NCBI RefSeq assembly: GCF_006170445.1
Contig: NZ_VCNA01000010.1
Coordinates: 124,001-188,000, forward strand
DNA from: Brevibacillus dissolubilis
GTDB lineage: Bacteria > Bacillota > Bacilli > Brevibacillales > Brevibacillaceae
DNA length: 64,000 bases
Direction: 5' to 3'
Shown here: one piece after another, positions 46,884 to 54,576 of the stretch
Position numbering within the stretch: position 1 is the stretch's first letter
Layout: each line of letters opens with the position of its first letter
Translations under genes and position numbers: made by a program
The notes under the pieces: generated by a model
What the model was told of the DNA's origin: nothing
Database searches by the model: none
The model's input: the letters and a program-made list of their open reading frames with translations, nothing else

Positions 46884-47154
46884 TATTTCTGGTCAAATTA
46901 TAGAACACCCATGCTTGGCTTAGAAGTAGATAAAATGAATTTCATCTGGATTATTTTGTTATATAAATAGAGACGAAAGTCCCTTTAATCTATTGAGGGC
47001 GAACCCGATTGTTCAACCTCACTAAACCATAGTCCGTTTCAACCATATTCCCAATTGGGATTTTTTTCACTCTTCTTTCACTGGAATTCTTGCATTAAGC
47101 TGGAGACGCAGCCAAGTCACCACGCAAGAAAACCTAAAGAGGAGGAGTCAAACA
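46884..47154 (+). promoter_or_regulatory. Non-coding leader ahead of the NlpC/P60 gene
   Basis: No gene is seen here. A perfect palindrome TCCCAATTGGGA at 47049-47060 is followed by seven T; its stem is short, so it may be a weak terminator or an operator. The GAGGAGG at about 47141-47148 is the binding site for the downstream gene. I looked for a ydaO (c-di-AMP) riboswitch, which often precedes such genes, and could not support one. Confidence 0.3.
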
Positions 47155-48102
47155 ATGATGAAACGAGAATGGTTGAAAAAATCGTCAATCGCCGTCTTGC
47201 TCAGCACCTCCCTGCTGATGGGCATGCCGCTTCCGCAAGCAGATGCGGCAGACGTGGTAAGTGTGGCCTACAATATGATGGGCAAACCTTACGTAAGCAA
47301 TGGAAATACGCCGGAAGGATTCGATTCCGCCGGTTATGTCAGCTATGTGATGAAACAGATGGGAGTCACTGTCGCAGACAACCTGACCGCAATCAAAAGC
47401 GCAGGGACAAGTGTCCTTCGAGTCAACCTGCAGCCAGGTGACATCGTGATTCTCAAATCGTCCACATCTACCTATGCAGGCGTCTACGTGGGCAACGACA
47501 AGTTTTTATATGCATCCCAAGGAAAAGGCCAAGTGGTCGAGCAGACCATCAGCAATGTAGCTATAAGCTTTGCAGACGGCCGCCGTGTGCTGGGGACAAG
47601 CACTACCGCACCAACGACAACTCCGACACCAGCGCCTGCTCCTGCACCAGCCTCTACAGACATCGCTGAAAAAGTAATCCAAGCTGGTCTCAAATACCTC
47701 GGCACTCCATACGAATATGCCTCCACGCGTTCTACCAAAACCACCATGGACTGCTCCGAGTTCACCATGTGGGCATACAAAGAGGGCGCAGGCATCGACA
47801 TGGGACGCGGAGGCGCTACCTCCCAGTCCAAATACGTCAAAGCCAACGGTGTCTACTTCCATGACGTCAACCAGCTCAAACGCGGCGACCTGATTTTCTT
47901 CATGAAATACCGCGGCTACAAAGCATCTGACTACACAGGCATCGATGCCGCCACCCAAAGCATCACCCACATCGGCATCTACATGGGCGACAACAAAGTC
48001 CTCCACACCTACAGCAAAGAATCCGGCGGCGTCAAAATCACCGACTTCCAAGGCACCTCATGGGGCTACCGCTTCATCGCCGGCGGCCGTCCGTATAAAT
48101 AA
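47155..48102 (+). CDS. Secreted tandem NlpC/P60 protein; first domain lacks catalytic residues
   Basis: 315 residues. A signal peptide (about 1-33, ending near QADAAD) is followed by an NlpC/P60-like domain (about 34-145), a Thr/Pro/Ala-rich linker (TTAPTTTPTPAPAPAP) and a second NlpC/P60 domain (about 175-315). The second has catalytic Cys200 (MDCSEF) and His in THIGIYMGDNK, so it should cleave peptidoglycan stem peptides. In the first, the expected DCSG is DSAG (Ser58) and the His position is Ala (TYAGVYVGNDK), so it is probably a non-catalytic wall-binding or regulatory copy. The ATG follows GAGGAGG. It is probably monocistronic and secreted to the cell wall. Confidence 0.9.
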   Translation: MMKREWLKKSSIAVLLSTSLLMGMPLPQADAADVVSVAYNMMGKPYVSNGNTPEGFDSAGYVSYVMKQMGVTVADNLTAIKSAGTSVLRVNLQPGDIVILKSSTSTYAGVYVGNDKFLYASQGKGQVVEQTISNVAISFADGRRVLGTSTTAPTTTPTPAPAPAPASTDIAEKVIQAGLKYLGTPYEYASTRSTKTTMDCSEFTMWAYKEGAGIDMGRGGATSQSKYVKANGVYFHDVNQLKRGDLIFFMKYRGYKASDYTGIDAATQSITHIGIYMGDNKVLHTYSKESGGVKITDFQGTSWGYRFIAGGRPYK

Positions 48103-48186
48103 ACCCACTCGCAATTCAGCCCCGCAAGATTTTTCTTGACCGGCTGCTGTCATCTACACTTTCAAATCAAGCACGACACTCGGCAG

Positions 48187-48268
48187 AGAGCGGGAGACTC
48201 ATCTGTTTGTAAGGAGACCGGCCCCAAAGGGGGAAAGGCGACTGGAAAACAGATGAGTCTCCCGCTCT
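48187..48268 (+). ncRNA. Perfect 22-bp inverted repeat, possible structured RNA
   Basis: The 22-nt arm 48187-48208 (starts AGAGCGGGAGAC) is the exact reverse complement of 48247-48268, enclosing 38 nt that themselves contain CCCC/GGGG complementarity. No reading frame uses it. It is followed within 30 nt by a rho-independent terminator, so it may be a small RNA, an attenuator in the 3' region of the NlpC/P60 transcript, or a small mobile remnant. Confidence 0.5.
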
Positions 48269-48295
48269 CACCCCCCAAACAGACGAATGAAAAAG

Positions 48296-48350
48296 AAGGT
48301 TCAGCCCCCCACCAGGTCAAAAAATCGACCCCCAGGGCTGAACCTTTTTC
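48296..48350 (+). terminator. Rho-independent terminator ahead of the sigB operon
   Basis: AAGGTTCAGCCC (48296-48307) pairs with GGGCTGAACCTT (48335-48346), followed by T residues. It ends transcription coming from the NlpC/P60 gene or from the structured element just upstream. Confidence 0.85.
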
Positions 48351-48460
48351 CACATGAACTGTCAAATTTTTAATTTTTATGGAAGGCTGATTCATCTTCC
48401 CGCATATTGGTTAAAGAAAGCTATAGAGGACTCGAACACATGACCAAGAGGTGACCGAAC

Positions 48461-48817
48461 GTGACTAACCCTAATCTGTTTCATATTCATCACGAGGAGA
48501 CGGACACAGGTACAACCCTATATTTGATTGGACAGCTTGACTTGTCAATGGCTGTTCATTTCCGCTCGGTTGTCGAACCGTTGGCGATGAATGCTGACAA
48601 GACACTGACGCTCAATCTGCGCGATCTGCGCTATATCGACAGTACGGGTCTGGGCATCCTCGTGGCGATCCTCAAGGTGCGGGAGGAAGTGGGTCAGACG
48701 CTCATCGTGGAGGATGTGACGCCAAAGGTACAGCGTCTCCTCGACCTGACCGGTATCTCTAAGTTCCTGCGGCCAGTACCGGACCAGACCGCTGAACAGA
48801 AAGGCGGTGCGGTATGA
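48461..48817 (+). CDS. rsbV: STAS-domain anti-sigma factor antagonist RsbV
   Basis: 118 residues forming one STAS domain. The phosphorylation site is Ser in YIDSTGLGILV. In the family, the unphosphorylated form binds RsbW and frees sigma B; RsbW phosphorylates it and RsbU removes the phosphate. The start is GTG 48461 with AAGAGGTGA upstream. Its stop overlaps the rsbW start by 4 nt. The order rsbV-rsbW-sigB matches Bacillus and Listeria. No clear sigma-B-type promoter (GTTT/GGGTAT) was found by eye. Confidence 0.93.
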   Translation: MTNPNLFHIHHEETDTGTTLYLIGQLDLSMAVHFRSVVEPLAMNADKTLTLNLRDLRYIDSTGLGILVAILKVREEVGQTLIVEDVTPKVQRLLDLTGISKFLRPVPDQTAEQKGGAV

Positions 48818-49305
48818 TTCAGACCACCAAACGCATCCGCATCACGATTCCTGCCGATGCCGAATTTATCGACGTCGTGCGCCTCTCCCTGTATGGCTTG
48901 GCGACACGGATGGGCTTTTCCTTTGAAGAGATTGAAGATATGAAAGTGGCTGTATCGGAAGCCTGCAATAACGTGATTCTGCACGCCTATACACAACCAG
49001 ACGAAGGCGAGATTGAACTGACCTTCACACCGCACGTCGACCGGCTGGTGATCTCCGTACGTGATCAGGGAACCAGCTTTAACTTCGAACAAACCGTCAA
49101 GGGTGTGGAACCGCTGCACGATAAAGAAATTCATGAACTGAAAGCGGGCGGACTCGGCATATATATGATGCAAGCCTTGATGGATGAGGTCGTCGTCCAC
49201 AGCGGGGCAGGAACGGAAGTGATCCTGACGAAACTGCTATCCCATCAAGGAGGGAAGACGCATGCAAGCGAAGCCAATCACCTATCTGGAGATATCCACG
49301 GATGA
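48814..49305 (+). CDS. rsbW: Anti-sigma-B factor / serine kinase RsbW
   Basis: 163 residues of the GHKL-type kinase fold: N-box VSEACNNVILHAY, G1 box RDQGTSF and G2 box GGLGIYMM are all intact. It should hold sigma B inactive and phosphorylate RsbV. It overlaps rsbV by 4 nt and sigB by 44 nt, indicating tight translational coupling that keeps the anti-sigma factor matched to its sigma factor. Confidence 0.93.
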   Translation: MIQTTKRIRITIPADAEFIDVVRLSLYGLATRMGFSFEEIEDMKVAVSEACNNVILHAYTQPDEGEIELTFTPHVDRLVISVRDQGTSFNFEQTVKGVEPLHDKEIHELKAGGLGIYMMQALMDEVVVHSGAGTEVILTKLLSHQGGKTHASEANHLSGDIHG

Positions 49306-50053
49306 ACGCAGTCAGCTGATCCGTGAGTACCAAGAGACGCAGAATCAGGACGTGGCCACACAGCTCTTGATGCTCTACGAACCGATGGTCAAGATGGCAG
49401 CAGGCAAAATCGGGCGCAACACCCCTCAATTGTATGAAGACCTGTTTCAAGTGGGGCAGATCTCCCTCTTACGCTCACTCGGCCAGTACGATCCCGCACT
49501 CGGCAACGAATTCGAGCCGTACGCGATGAAAAGCATGATCGGCCATATGAAAAACTACCTGCGCGACAAAGCCTGGTATGTTCAAGTACCAAGGCGAATC
49601 AAAGAAAAAAGCATGCAGGTCCAGCAGACAATCGATCTGTTGACGATGAAGCTGGAGCGCTCCCCAGGCATTGACGAGATCGCTGCCCATCTCGGTTTGT
49701 CTGTAGAGGAGACGGTGGAGATCCTTGCTGGACGCGATTACTTTCAGTTTGCTTCACTCGATACTCCCCTGCAAAAGGAAGGCAGCCCTACAGGCACGCT
49801 CGCTGATATCGTCAAAAGCGACGAGGACGTCTACCGGATGGTGGAGACCCGTCTTGACCTGCAAGACGCCCTGCAGAAGCTCGGGGACGAGGAGAGGCGG
49901 GTCATCCACCTGATCTATGTAGACGGCCACTCCCAACGAAAAATAGCCGCCATGCTTGGAATCTCGCAAATGAGTGTCTGCCGGATTCAGAAGCGGGCGA
50001 TGGACAAGTTAAAGGAATATTTGGACACCCCGCGTGAGGCTTTGGATGGGTAA
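49262..50053 (+). CDS. sigB: RNA polymerase sigma factor SigB
   Basis: 263 residues of the SigB/SigF/SigG family. Region 2 includes YEDLFQVGQISLLRSLGQYDP and FEPYAMKSMIGHMKNYLRDKAW. Region 3 has VPRRIKEK and the helix around ERSPGIDEIAAHLGLS. Region 4 has the helix-turn-helix HSQRKIAAMLGISQMSVCRIQKRA. Its position after rsbV-rsbW makes it the general stress sigma factor rather than a forespore factor. The ATG follows AAGGAGGG inside the end of rsbW. Confidence 0.92.
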   Translation: MQAKPITYLEISTDERSQLIREYQETQNQDVATQLLMLYEPMVKMAAGKIGRNTPQLYEDLFQVGQISLLRSLGQYDPALGNEFEPYAMKSMIGHMKNYLRDKAWYVQVPRRIKEKSMQVQQTIDLLTMKLERSPGIDEIAAHLGLSVEETVEILAGRDYFQFASLDTPLQKEGSPTGTLADIVKSDEDVYRMVETRLDLQDALQKLGDEERRVIHLIYVDGHSQRKIAAMLGISQMSVCRIQKRAMDKLKEYLDTPREALDG

Positions 50054-50059
50054 TCCCCG

Positions 50060-50093
50060 AACACGTCACTTTTACAGTTGGCGTGTTTTTTTG
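50060..50093 (+). terminator. Weak terminator after sigB
   Basis: AACACG (50060-50065) pairs with CGTGTT (50082-50087), followed by T residues. The 6-bp stem is short, so some read-through into the RsbT-like gene is likely. Confidence 0.5.
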
Positions 50094-50171
50094 CAACTTT
50101 TTACCGTATTCAAGCGTCCCGAATTTCATATATATTGGAAGAAGGAAGGAATCATACAGGGAGGAATGCAC

Positions 50172-50561
50172 ATGACACTTGATCTGGCTTCAGTATCCGA
50201 CGTGATTTCTATCCGCCAGGCCTCCAGAGAGACAGCGGTACAGCTGGGCTTCTGCGAATTGGAGCAGACGAGGCTGGTCACAGCAGTGTCTGAGATTGCC
50301 ATGTTGCTCTATGAGAATGGCTATACGGCCAGCTTGACAATACAAGAACAACTCACGAATACCAATGAGGGGATTACACTCGCGTTCCACACCATCTCGC
50401 CTGATCTGCCAGATTTTTGGTCGCTTGTGCGTAAGGAACCCGATACCGTAGAACAAAATATTGCGGCGAACAAACTCAAGCGGTTGGTAGACGAATTCGA
50501 GGTCACGACAGACGGGCAGAAGGGTGTCTCCATCGTGCTGACCAAGTGGAAAAATCCCTAG
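50172..50561 (+). CDS. RsbT-like protein with degenerate ATP-binding site
   Basis: 129 residues from ATG 50172, which lies 6 nt after AGGGAGGA; longer in-frame extensions have no support. The sequence aligns by eye with RsbT (DVISIRQASRETAVQLGFCELEQTRLVTAVSEI...). However, the N-box expected as SELARN is SEIAML, losing the Mg-coordinating Asn, and no DxGxG G1 box is visible (ISPDLPDFW instead). RsbT in Bacillus is a kinase that leaves the stressosome to activate RsbU. This copy lies 20 nt before an RsbU-like phosphatase and probably binds it without needing ATP. Kinase inactivity is inference from missing residues. Confidence 0.75.
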   Translation: MTLDLASVSDVISIRQASRETAVQLGFCELEQTRLVTAVSEIAMLLYENGYTASLTIQEQLTNTNEGITLAFHTISPDLPDFWSLVRKEPDTVEQNIAANKLKRLVDEFEVTTDGQKGVSIVLTKWKNP

Positions 50562-50580
50562 ATGGAAGGAACGCGACTGT

Positions 50581-51591
50581 ATGGATGAACGCTTCAAACA
50601 AGCCTATGAACATCTCCTTTTCCGTTACCTGGAGGAACGCGGAGAAGAACAGCTTTTCGCAGCCCAGCAGTTATCCAAGCGCTCGATCCAAGATACGGTT
50701 CGGTTGTCTGAGGTGATCTCTACCCATTTTGAAGCGATGAGTAAAAAGGTAGAGCTGCCCCCAATCTGGCAGGACAGCTATCGGTTTTTCCTAGAGTTTA
50801 CCATGCATTACAGCTTATCACTGGGGGAGCGGGAGGCGTGGCTTGCCAACCAGCAGCAGTTGGAGGCAGAGCTGTCGCTGGCAGCCTCCGTCCAGCAGTC
50901 CCTGTTGCCGGATATCTCACAGGCCGAGCTGCCCGATGATGTGGAGCTGGGGGTCGTCAGTGTGGCACCGCGCAAGGTGAGCGGGGACTTCTACAGCTTC
51001 AATGCCAACCAAGACGCGGTGGAGATTGCGCTCGCCGATATTTCCGGCAAAAGCATTCCGGCTGCCATCCTGATGGCGATGATGCGTTTTGCGATGGATG
51101 AGGTGCTCGGTGACAAGCAGATTCCACATAGACTGCTCGCCTCACTTAATCGGTTTGTCTGCAAAAACACCGAGTCCTCCACATTCGTCACGATGTTCTG
51201 CGGTACATACAAGCAGGAAAACTCGATGTTTTATTATGCCAATGCCGGTCACGAGCCAGCGCTTTTATACCGGGCGGCACAGGATGAATTCACGGAGCTG
51301 ACCACGGATGGTTGTGCGCTGGGCATCAGCAGGTCCTTTCGCTTTGAGACGAGAAGCGTCCAGCTGGCTCCAGGCGATATGGTGCTGCTCTACACAGACG
51401 GCGTGATCGAGAGCAGGGACAGTGACCGGATCGACGACTCCAGCATGCTCCAGACCCTGCTGCGCCAGATCGATCCACAACAGAGTGCCACCCAGATCGT
51501 CTCACAGCTGCATCAGCGGATACTCAGTCTGTCGGAGCGGCAGATCCACGACGACCAGACCTTGTTGCTATTCCGCAAAAAACCATCATAA
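50581..51591 (+). CDS. RsbU-like PP2C/SpoIIE phosphatase
   Basis: 336 residues. The N-terminal about 85 residues resemble the RsbU N-terminal domain that binds RsbT. A short coiled linker (NQQQLEAELSLAASVQQSLLP) leads to a SpoIIE/PP2C phosphatase domain with SGDFYSF, ADISGKSIPAAILMA, LYTDGVIE and DDQTLLLF, giving the metal-binding acidic residues. It should dephosphorylate RsbV and so switch sigma B on. It lies 20 nt after the RsbT-like gene, suggesting a two-gene input unit. No RsbR/RsbS stressosome genes are in the window, so the upstream signal is not visible here. Confidence 0.88.
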   Translation: MDERFKQAYEHLLFRYLEERGEEQLFAAQQLSKRSIQDTVRLSEVISTHFEAMSKKVELPPIWQDSYRFFLEFTMHYSLSLGEREAWLANQQQLEAELSLAASVQQSLLPDISQAELPDDVELGVVSVAPRKVSGDFYSFNANQDAVEIALADISGKSIPAAILMAMMRFAMDEVLGDKQIPHRLLASLNRFVCKNTESSTFVTMFCGTYKQENSMFYYANAGHEPALLYRAAQDEFTELTTDGCALGISRSFRFETRSVQLAPGDMVLLYTDGVIESRDSDRIDDSSMLQTLLRQIDPQQSATQIVSQLHQRILSLSERQIHDDQTLLLFRKKPS

Positions 51592-51599
51592 TCCACGGG

Positions 51600-51627
51600 A
51601 AAAGGCGCTGCCATGCACGCCTTTTTT
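51600..51627 (+). terminator. Terminator after the RsbU-like gene
   Basis: AAAAGGCG (51600-51607) pairs with CGCCTTTT (51618-51625), followed by T residues. It closes the sigma-B region. Confidence 0.8.
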
Positions 51628-51789
51628 GATTTCGGCATACGGTAGCCAAGATAATTAAGTGTTTTTGGAATTAATAAGTTTGATAAATTAACCCTATACT
51701 AGATTCGCACATACATTATCTGGGTAAAAATAAATAAGCTTGCCAAAACTTGTAGAACCTAGCCCGATCTCAGCAAAGGAGGGTTTGCC

Positions 51790-51987
51790 ATGGTGTCTAA
51801 CTTGGAGGCGGTTTCTCGGGAAGTGGAGAAATTGCGCCAACGCTTGTATGAACTGGCCAAGGGTAGAACATTGACAGACCCAGCCATCGTAGCGGCTAGC
51901 CAAGAACTGGACCACTGGTTGAATGTATATAATGAATTATTGAGGCAGAATAAACAGCTTAGAAAAGTACAGTATCCGATGCAGTAG
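51790..51987 (+). CDS. Spo0E-like aspartyl-phosphate phosphatase
   Basis: 65 residues with the family hallmark SQELDHWLN and two predicted helices (residues 4-25 and 31-55). Spo0E-type proteins remove phosphate from Spo0A~P and delay sporulation. The length is typical of the family. The ATG follows AAAGGAGGG by 7 nt. The gene is monocistronic and ends at a bidirectional terminator. It supports a sporulating host. Confidence 0.85.
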   Translation: MVSNLEAVSREVEKLRQRLYELAKGRTLTDPAIVAASQELDHWLNVYNELLRQNKQLRKVQYPMQ

Positions 51988-51996
51988 GACATAGGG

Positions 51997-52032
51997 AAAA
52001 CCCCTTGAAGCTGGATGCCTCAAGGGGTTTTT
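51997..52032 (+). terminator. Bidirectional terminator
   Basis: AAAACCCCTTGA (51997-52008) pairs with TCAAGGGGTTTT (52020-52031); T runs exist on both strands, so it serves the convergent Spo0E-like gene and the minus-strand gene. Confidence 0.85.
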
Positions 52033-52035
52033 GAC

Positions 52036-52353
52036 TTAATCATACTTCTCATCCATCTGACGCTCCACACCCTCGACCATCAGATCAAGCTCTGTCTCAA
52101 ACGGCAGATAAAGCTGAACAGGCAACTGCTGCACGATTTCGTCAATCAGGGGGAGAGCGAGCGCTGCATCCAGATCAGCAGGCTTCTCCTTTAATCCATC
52201 GAACCATGCACGCACAGCTGTGATGAACACATAGAATGAATCCTGAAAACGGTCAGCATCGGCCTCCGCCTCATCCAAGTCGCTTTTCGCCATCTGGTTC
52301 CAGTTGCGCAGCATAGCGGAGAGCGTCTCACTTACATTGGACTTCGCATCCAC
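52036..52353 (-). CDS. Hypothetical acidic helical protein
   Basis: 105 residues, acidic and almost fully helical, with no membrane segment, signal peptide or cysteine. I do not recognise the family. The GTG at 52353 is chosen because AAAAGGGGG lies 7 nt upstream; an ATG at 52425 would add 24 residues without a binding site. It is downstream of, and co-oriented with, the DUF423 gene, 87 nt away, and may share its transcript. Confidence 0.6.
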   Translation of the reverse strand: MDAKSNVSETLSAMLRNWNQMAKSDLDEAEADADRFQDSFYVFITAVRAWFDGLKEKPADLDAALALPLIDEIVQQLPVQLYLPFETELDLMVEGVERQMDEKYD

Positions 52354-52440
52354 GGGAAAGCCCCCTTTTCTCATCATCTGGGCAGGAGGTCTGACAGATC
52401 GTGTACGATAGATGCCTCCCGCCATGTGGTACTCGCTGGA

Positions 52441-52815
52441 TTACGCCCCACGCAGCGCCGCTATAGCGACCAAAGCCCAGCCGATCAGAAACGCCAGACC
52501 ACCGAGCGGAGTGATTGCGCCAAGCTTCGTGATGCCGGTCAGCGCCATAGCATACAGGCTGCCGGAGAAGAGGAGAATCCCCACGAAGAAGCTCCAGCCA
52601 GCCCAGTTCAATTGGGCAGAATTCGCAAGCTTCATCGCCAGAATGCCTACAAGCACCATTGCGATGGCATGATACATATGGTATTGAGCACCGGTATTCC
52701 AGTTCATGAGCAATTTTTCAGTGACGCGGTCCCGCAGTCCATGCGCGCCGAATGCACCCAGAGCGACAGACAAAAAGCCCATGATACTGCCGAGGAAAAT
52801 GAATAATTTAGCCAT
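52441..52815 (-). CDS. DUF423 (YwdK-like) small membrane protein
   Basis: 124 residues with four hydrophobic segments and the DUF423 pattern LSVALGAFGAHGLRD near the N-terminus, followed by WNTGAQYHMYHAIAM and a C-terminal PLGGLAFLIGW. Members are widespread inner-membrane proteins of unknown function. Length is typical. The start ATG has AAAGGAG upstream on the minus strand. Confidence 0.88.
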   Translation of the reverse strand: MAKLFIFLGSIMGFLSVALGAFGAHGLRDRVTEKLLMNWNTGAQYHMYHAIAMVLVGILAMKLANSAQLNWAGWSFFVGILLFSGSLYAMALTGITKLGAITPLGGLAFLIGWALVAIAALRGA

Positions 52816-52907
52816 ACAAGCAAACTCCTTTTTTCTTTCTATTGTAACCTAGTTCGTGGTGAACAACCTGTGACAGTTTGCCCAATCAGCACATTTTGGC
52901 AAAAGGC

Positions 52908-54359
52908 TCAGGTGGAGAGGGCGCATTTGTAGACGATTGAGCGCCGGTTGACCCCTTTGAGCAGGATCGAATATTTTTCATGCACGATTCCTTTCGTTTG
53001 GAGCAGGGAGGAGACTTCCGGAGATTGAAACACCTCATCCGTCAGCCAGATCTCCCCGGCTTGGGCAATCGATTGCACCCGTGCTGCGATATTCACGGTC
53101 TGTCCGAAGAAGTCAATCGTCTCATTCGCTTTGACCGCAAGTGCAGAACCAGTGTGCAGACCGATTTTGAGCTCCATCTGATAATCGGACTTCAGCTCCT
53201 TGCGCTGATTCCACTCTTGGATCTGGGCCAGCATCTCATAAGCGGCACACACGCCGTCACAAGGATAGGTAAAGGTCGCCATGATCGCGTCCCCCATCGT
53301 TTTGACAATCGCGCCGCCGTGCTTGCTCACGACTTGGGACAACAGCTTAAAATGCTCCTGCACCAGATTGTAGGCATAGGTATCACCGGACAGCTCATAC
53401 AGCTCGGTTGAGTTTTGCAAATCGGTAAACAGCAGGGTGATGTTGCTTAGCCTTAGCTGCAGATCATCCGGGAATTTTTCGATCAGGAGCGCTTCCCGGA
53501 ATTTTTGGTTATTCAGAAGCATATATCCGGTCAGAAAAGGCTGAAGCTTAGGCGGATGGCTCGTGGTGATGTGATGAAACATCTCCAGATTGGTGAAGAG
53601 CAGCACCAGACCCGCCTGTATCTCCAGATGATTTTGAATAATCAGCTCCGTCTCACCAGGTGCAATCGTTAGCATCGGGGGAGTGATCCCGTCTGGTGTA
53701 AGATCGAGGGTCAGCGTTTTGGCCGATGCCGCTTCATCGCCCACACGGATATAGCTGACCATGTGCTGATCGAGACTAAGCAGCCTCAGCAGATCTCCGG
53801 CCTTCGCCTCGAAGCGGATCACACCAGCTTGACCACCCATGGGAGCCGTAAAGCCGCGAAATGCAATATTTTCTGTAAAATGCTGATGTTCTACAGAACG
53901 ATGATAATTGCGGGAGATAAAATAGTTTTCATATTCTTTCTCATTCGTAAACGGGCTGTAGGTGAAGCAGGCAACCTCCGGATTCATCGTAAAGGAGACC
54001 TCGATGTAGCGGTCCAGCTCCGCATCATAATCCACATTGCACACGATACAGTGAAAGTGACCGTCTGCCAGCTCGTGCAGCGATCCATAGCTGTGCTCCA
54101 TCCCGCCGCAGGTTGGGCAGAGCATGTTCCACTCCATCTGAAAAAGCCCCACCTTGGTCGCATAGATAAACAGATTTTGTACCAAAATAGCATTAAAGTG
54201 ATGTTGGCTTGCAAACTGCAGTGGATTGATCCGAAACAGTTCCCAGCCGGACATCTCTTCTAAAATATGGCCAAAGCGTTGCACGTCCGCCGCGTCAAAA
54301 AAGGCATAGGAATCTTGCAAGACCTGTAAGTGGCTCCACAGTTTGATATGGTCGATCAT
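52908..54359 (-). CDS. Class III adenylate/guanylate cyclase with N-terminal zinc-ribbon-like sensor region
   Basis: 483 residues. The N-terminal about 290 residues resemble DUF5939 and contain CPTCGG...HCIVC, a probable zinc site near residues 80-108. The C-terminal cyclase domain (about 305-470) has the metal Asp in LLFTDLQNST, KTMGDAIMA with the second Asp and a purine-selecting Lys, and NIAARVQ with the transition-state Asn/Arg. All residues needed for catalysis seem present. It is cytoplasmic; no membrane segment is seen. It would produce cAMP or cGMP; which one is not certain. The start ATG is 6 nt after AGGGGAG. The gene is transcribed away from the helicase gene. Confidence 0.87.
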   Translation of the reverse strand: MIDHIKLWSHLQVLQDSYAFFDAADVQRFGHILEEMSGWELFRINPLQFASQHHFNAILVQNLFIYATKVGLFQMEWNMLCPTCGGMEHSYGSLHELADGHFHCIVCNVDYDAELDRYIEVSFTMNPEVACFTYSPFTNEKEYENYFISRNYHRSVEHQHFTENIAFRGFTAPMGGQAGVIRFEAKAGDLLRLLSLDQHMVSYIRVGDEAASAKTLTLDLTPDGITPPMLTIAPGETELIIQNHLEIQAGLVLLFTNLEMFHHITTSHPPKLQPFLTGYMLLNNQKFREALLIEKFPDDLQLRLSNITLLFTDLQNSTELYELSGDTYAYNLVQEHFKLLSQVVSKHGGAIVKTMGDAIMATFTYPCDGVCAAYEMLAQIQEWNQRKELKSDYQMELKIGLHTGSALAVKANETIDFFGQTVNIAARVQSIAQAGEIWLTDEVFQSPEVSSLLQTKGIVHEKYSILLKGVNRRSIVYKCALST

Positions 54360-54489
54360 CTTTGACTCCCCTATTCAAAATTCTATAGTCCTATTGTACT
54401 ATGGAACCTGTTTTCTTTTGGTAAGGAAATTCCTTCTTACAGCTACGGTTGCAAATCGTAGGGAGACATGTTATCGTTAAGCAATAAAA

Positions 54490-54560
54490 ATCGGAACACG
54501 AAATGGAAAATGGCATTTTCCGTGCTGGTAACGGGCGGTGCTGTTTTTTTGTGTGAACCA
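54490..54560 (+). promoter_or_regulatory. Hairpin-containing leader of the DEAD-box helicase gene
   Basis: A near-perfect hairpin GGAAAATG-G-CATTTTCC lies at about 54505-54521, followed by a T run before the start codon. RNA helicase genes often carry structured cold-responsive leaders; that role is only suggested here. Confidence 0.35.
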
Positions 54561-54576
54561 AAGGAGTATGAAAACA

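Noticed and set aside
46909-47154. A c-di-AMP (ydaO) riboswitch ahead of the NlpC/P60 gene
   Set aside because: These genes often carry one, and a few blocks such as GGGCGAACCCG look suggestive, but the conserved core and pairing could not be found.
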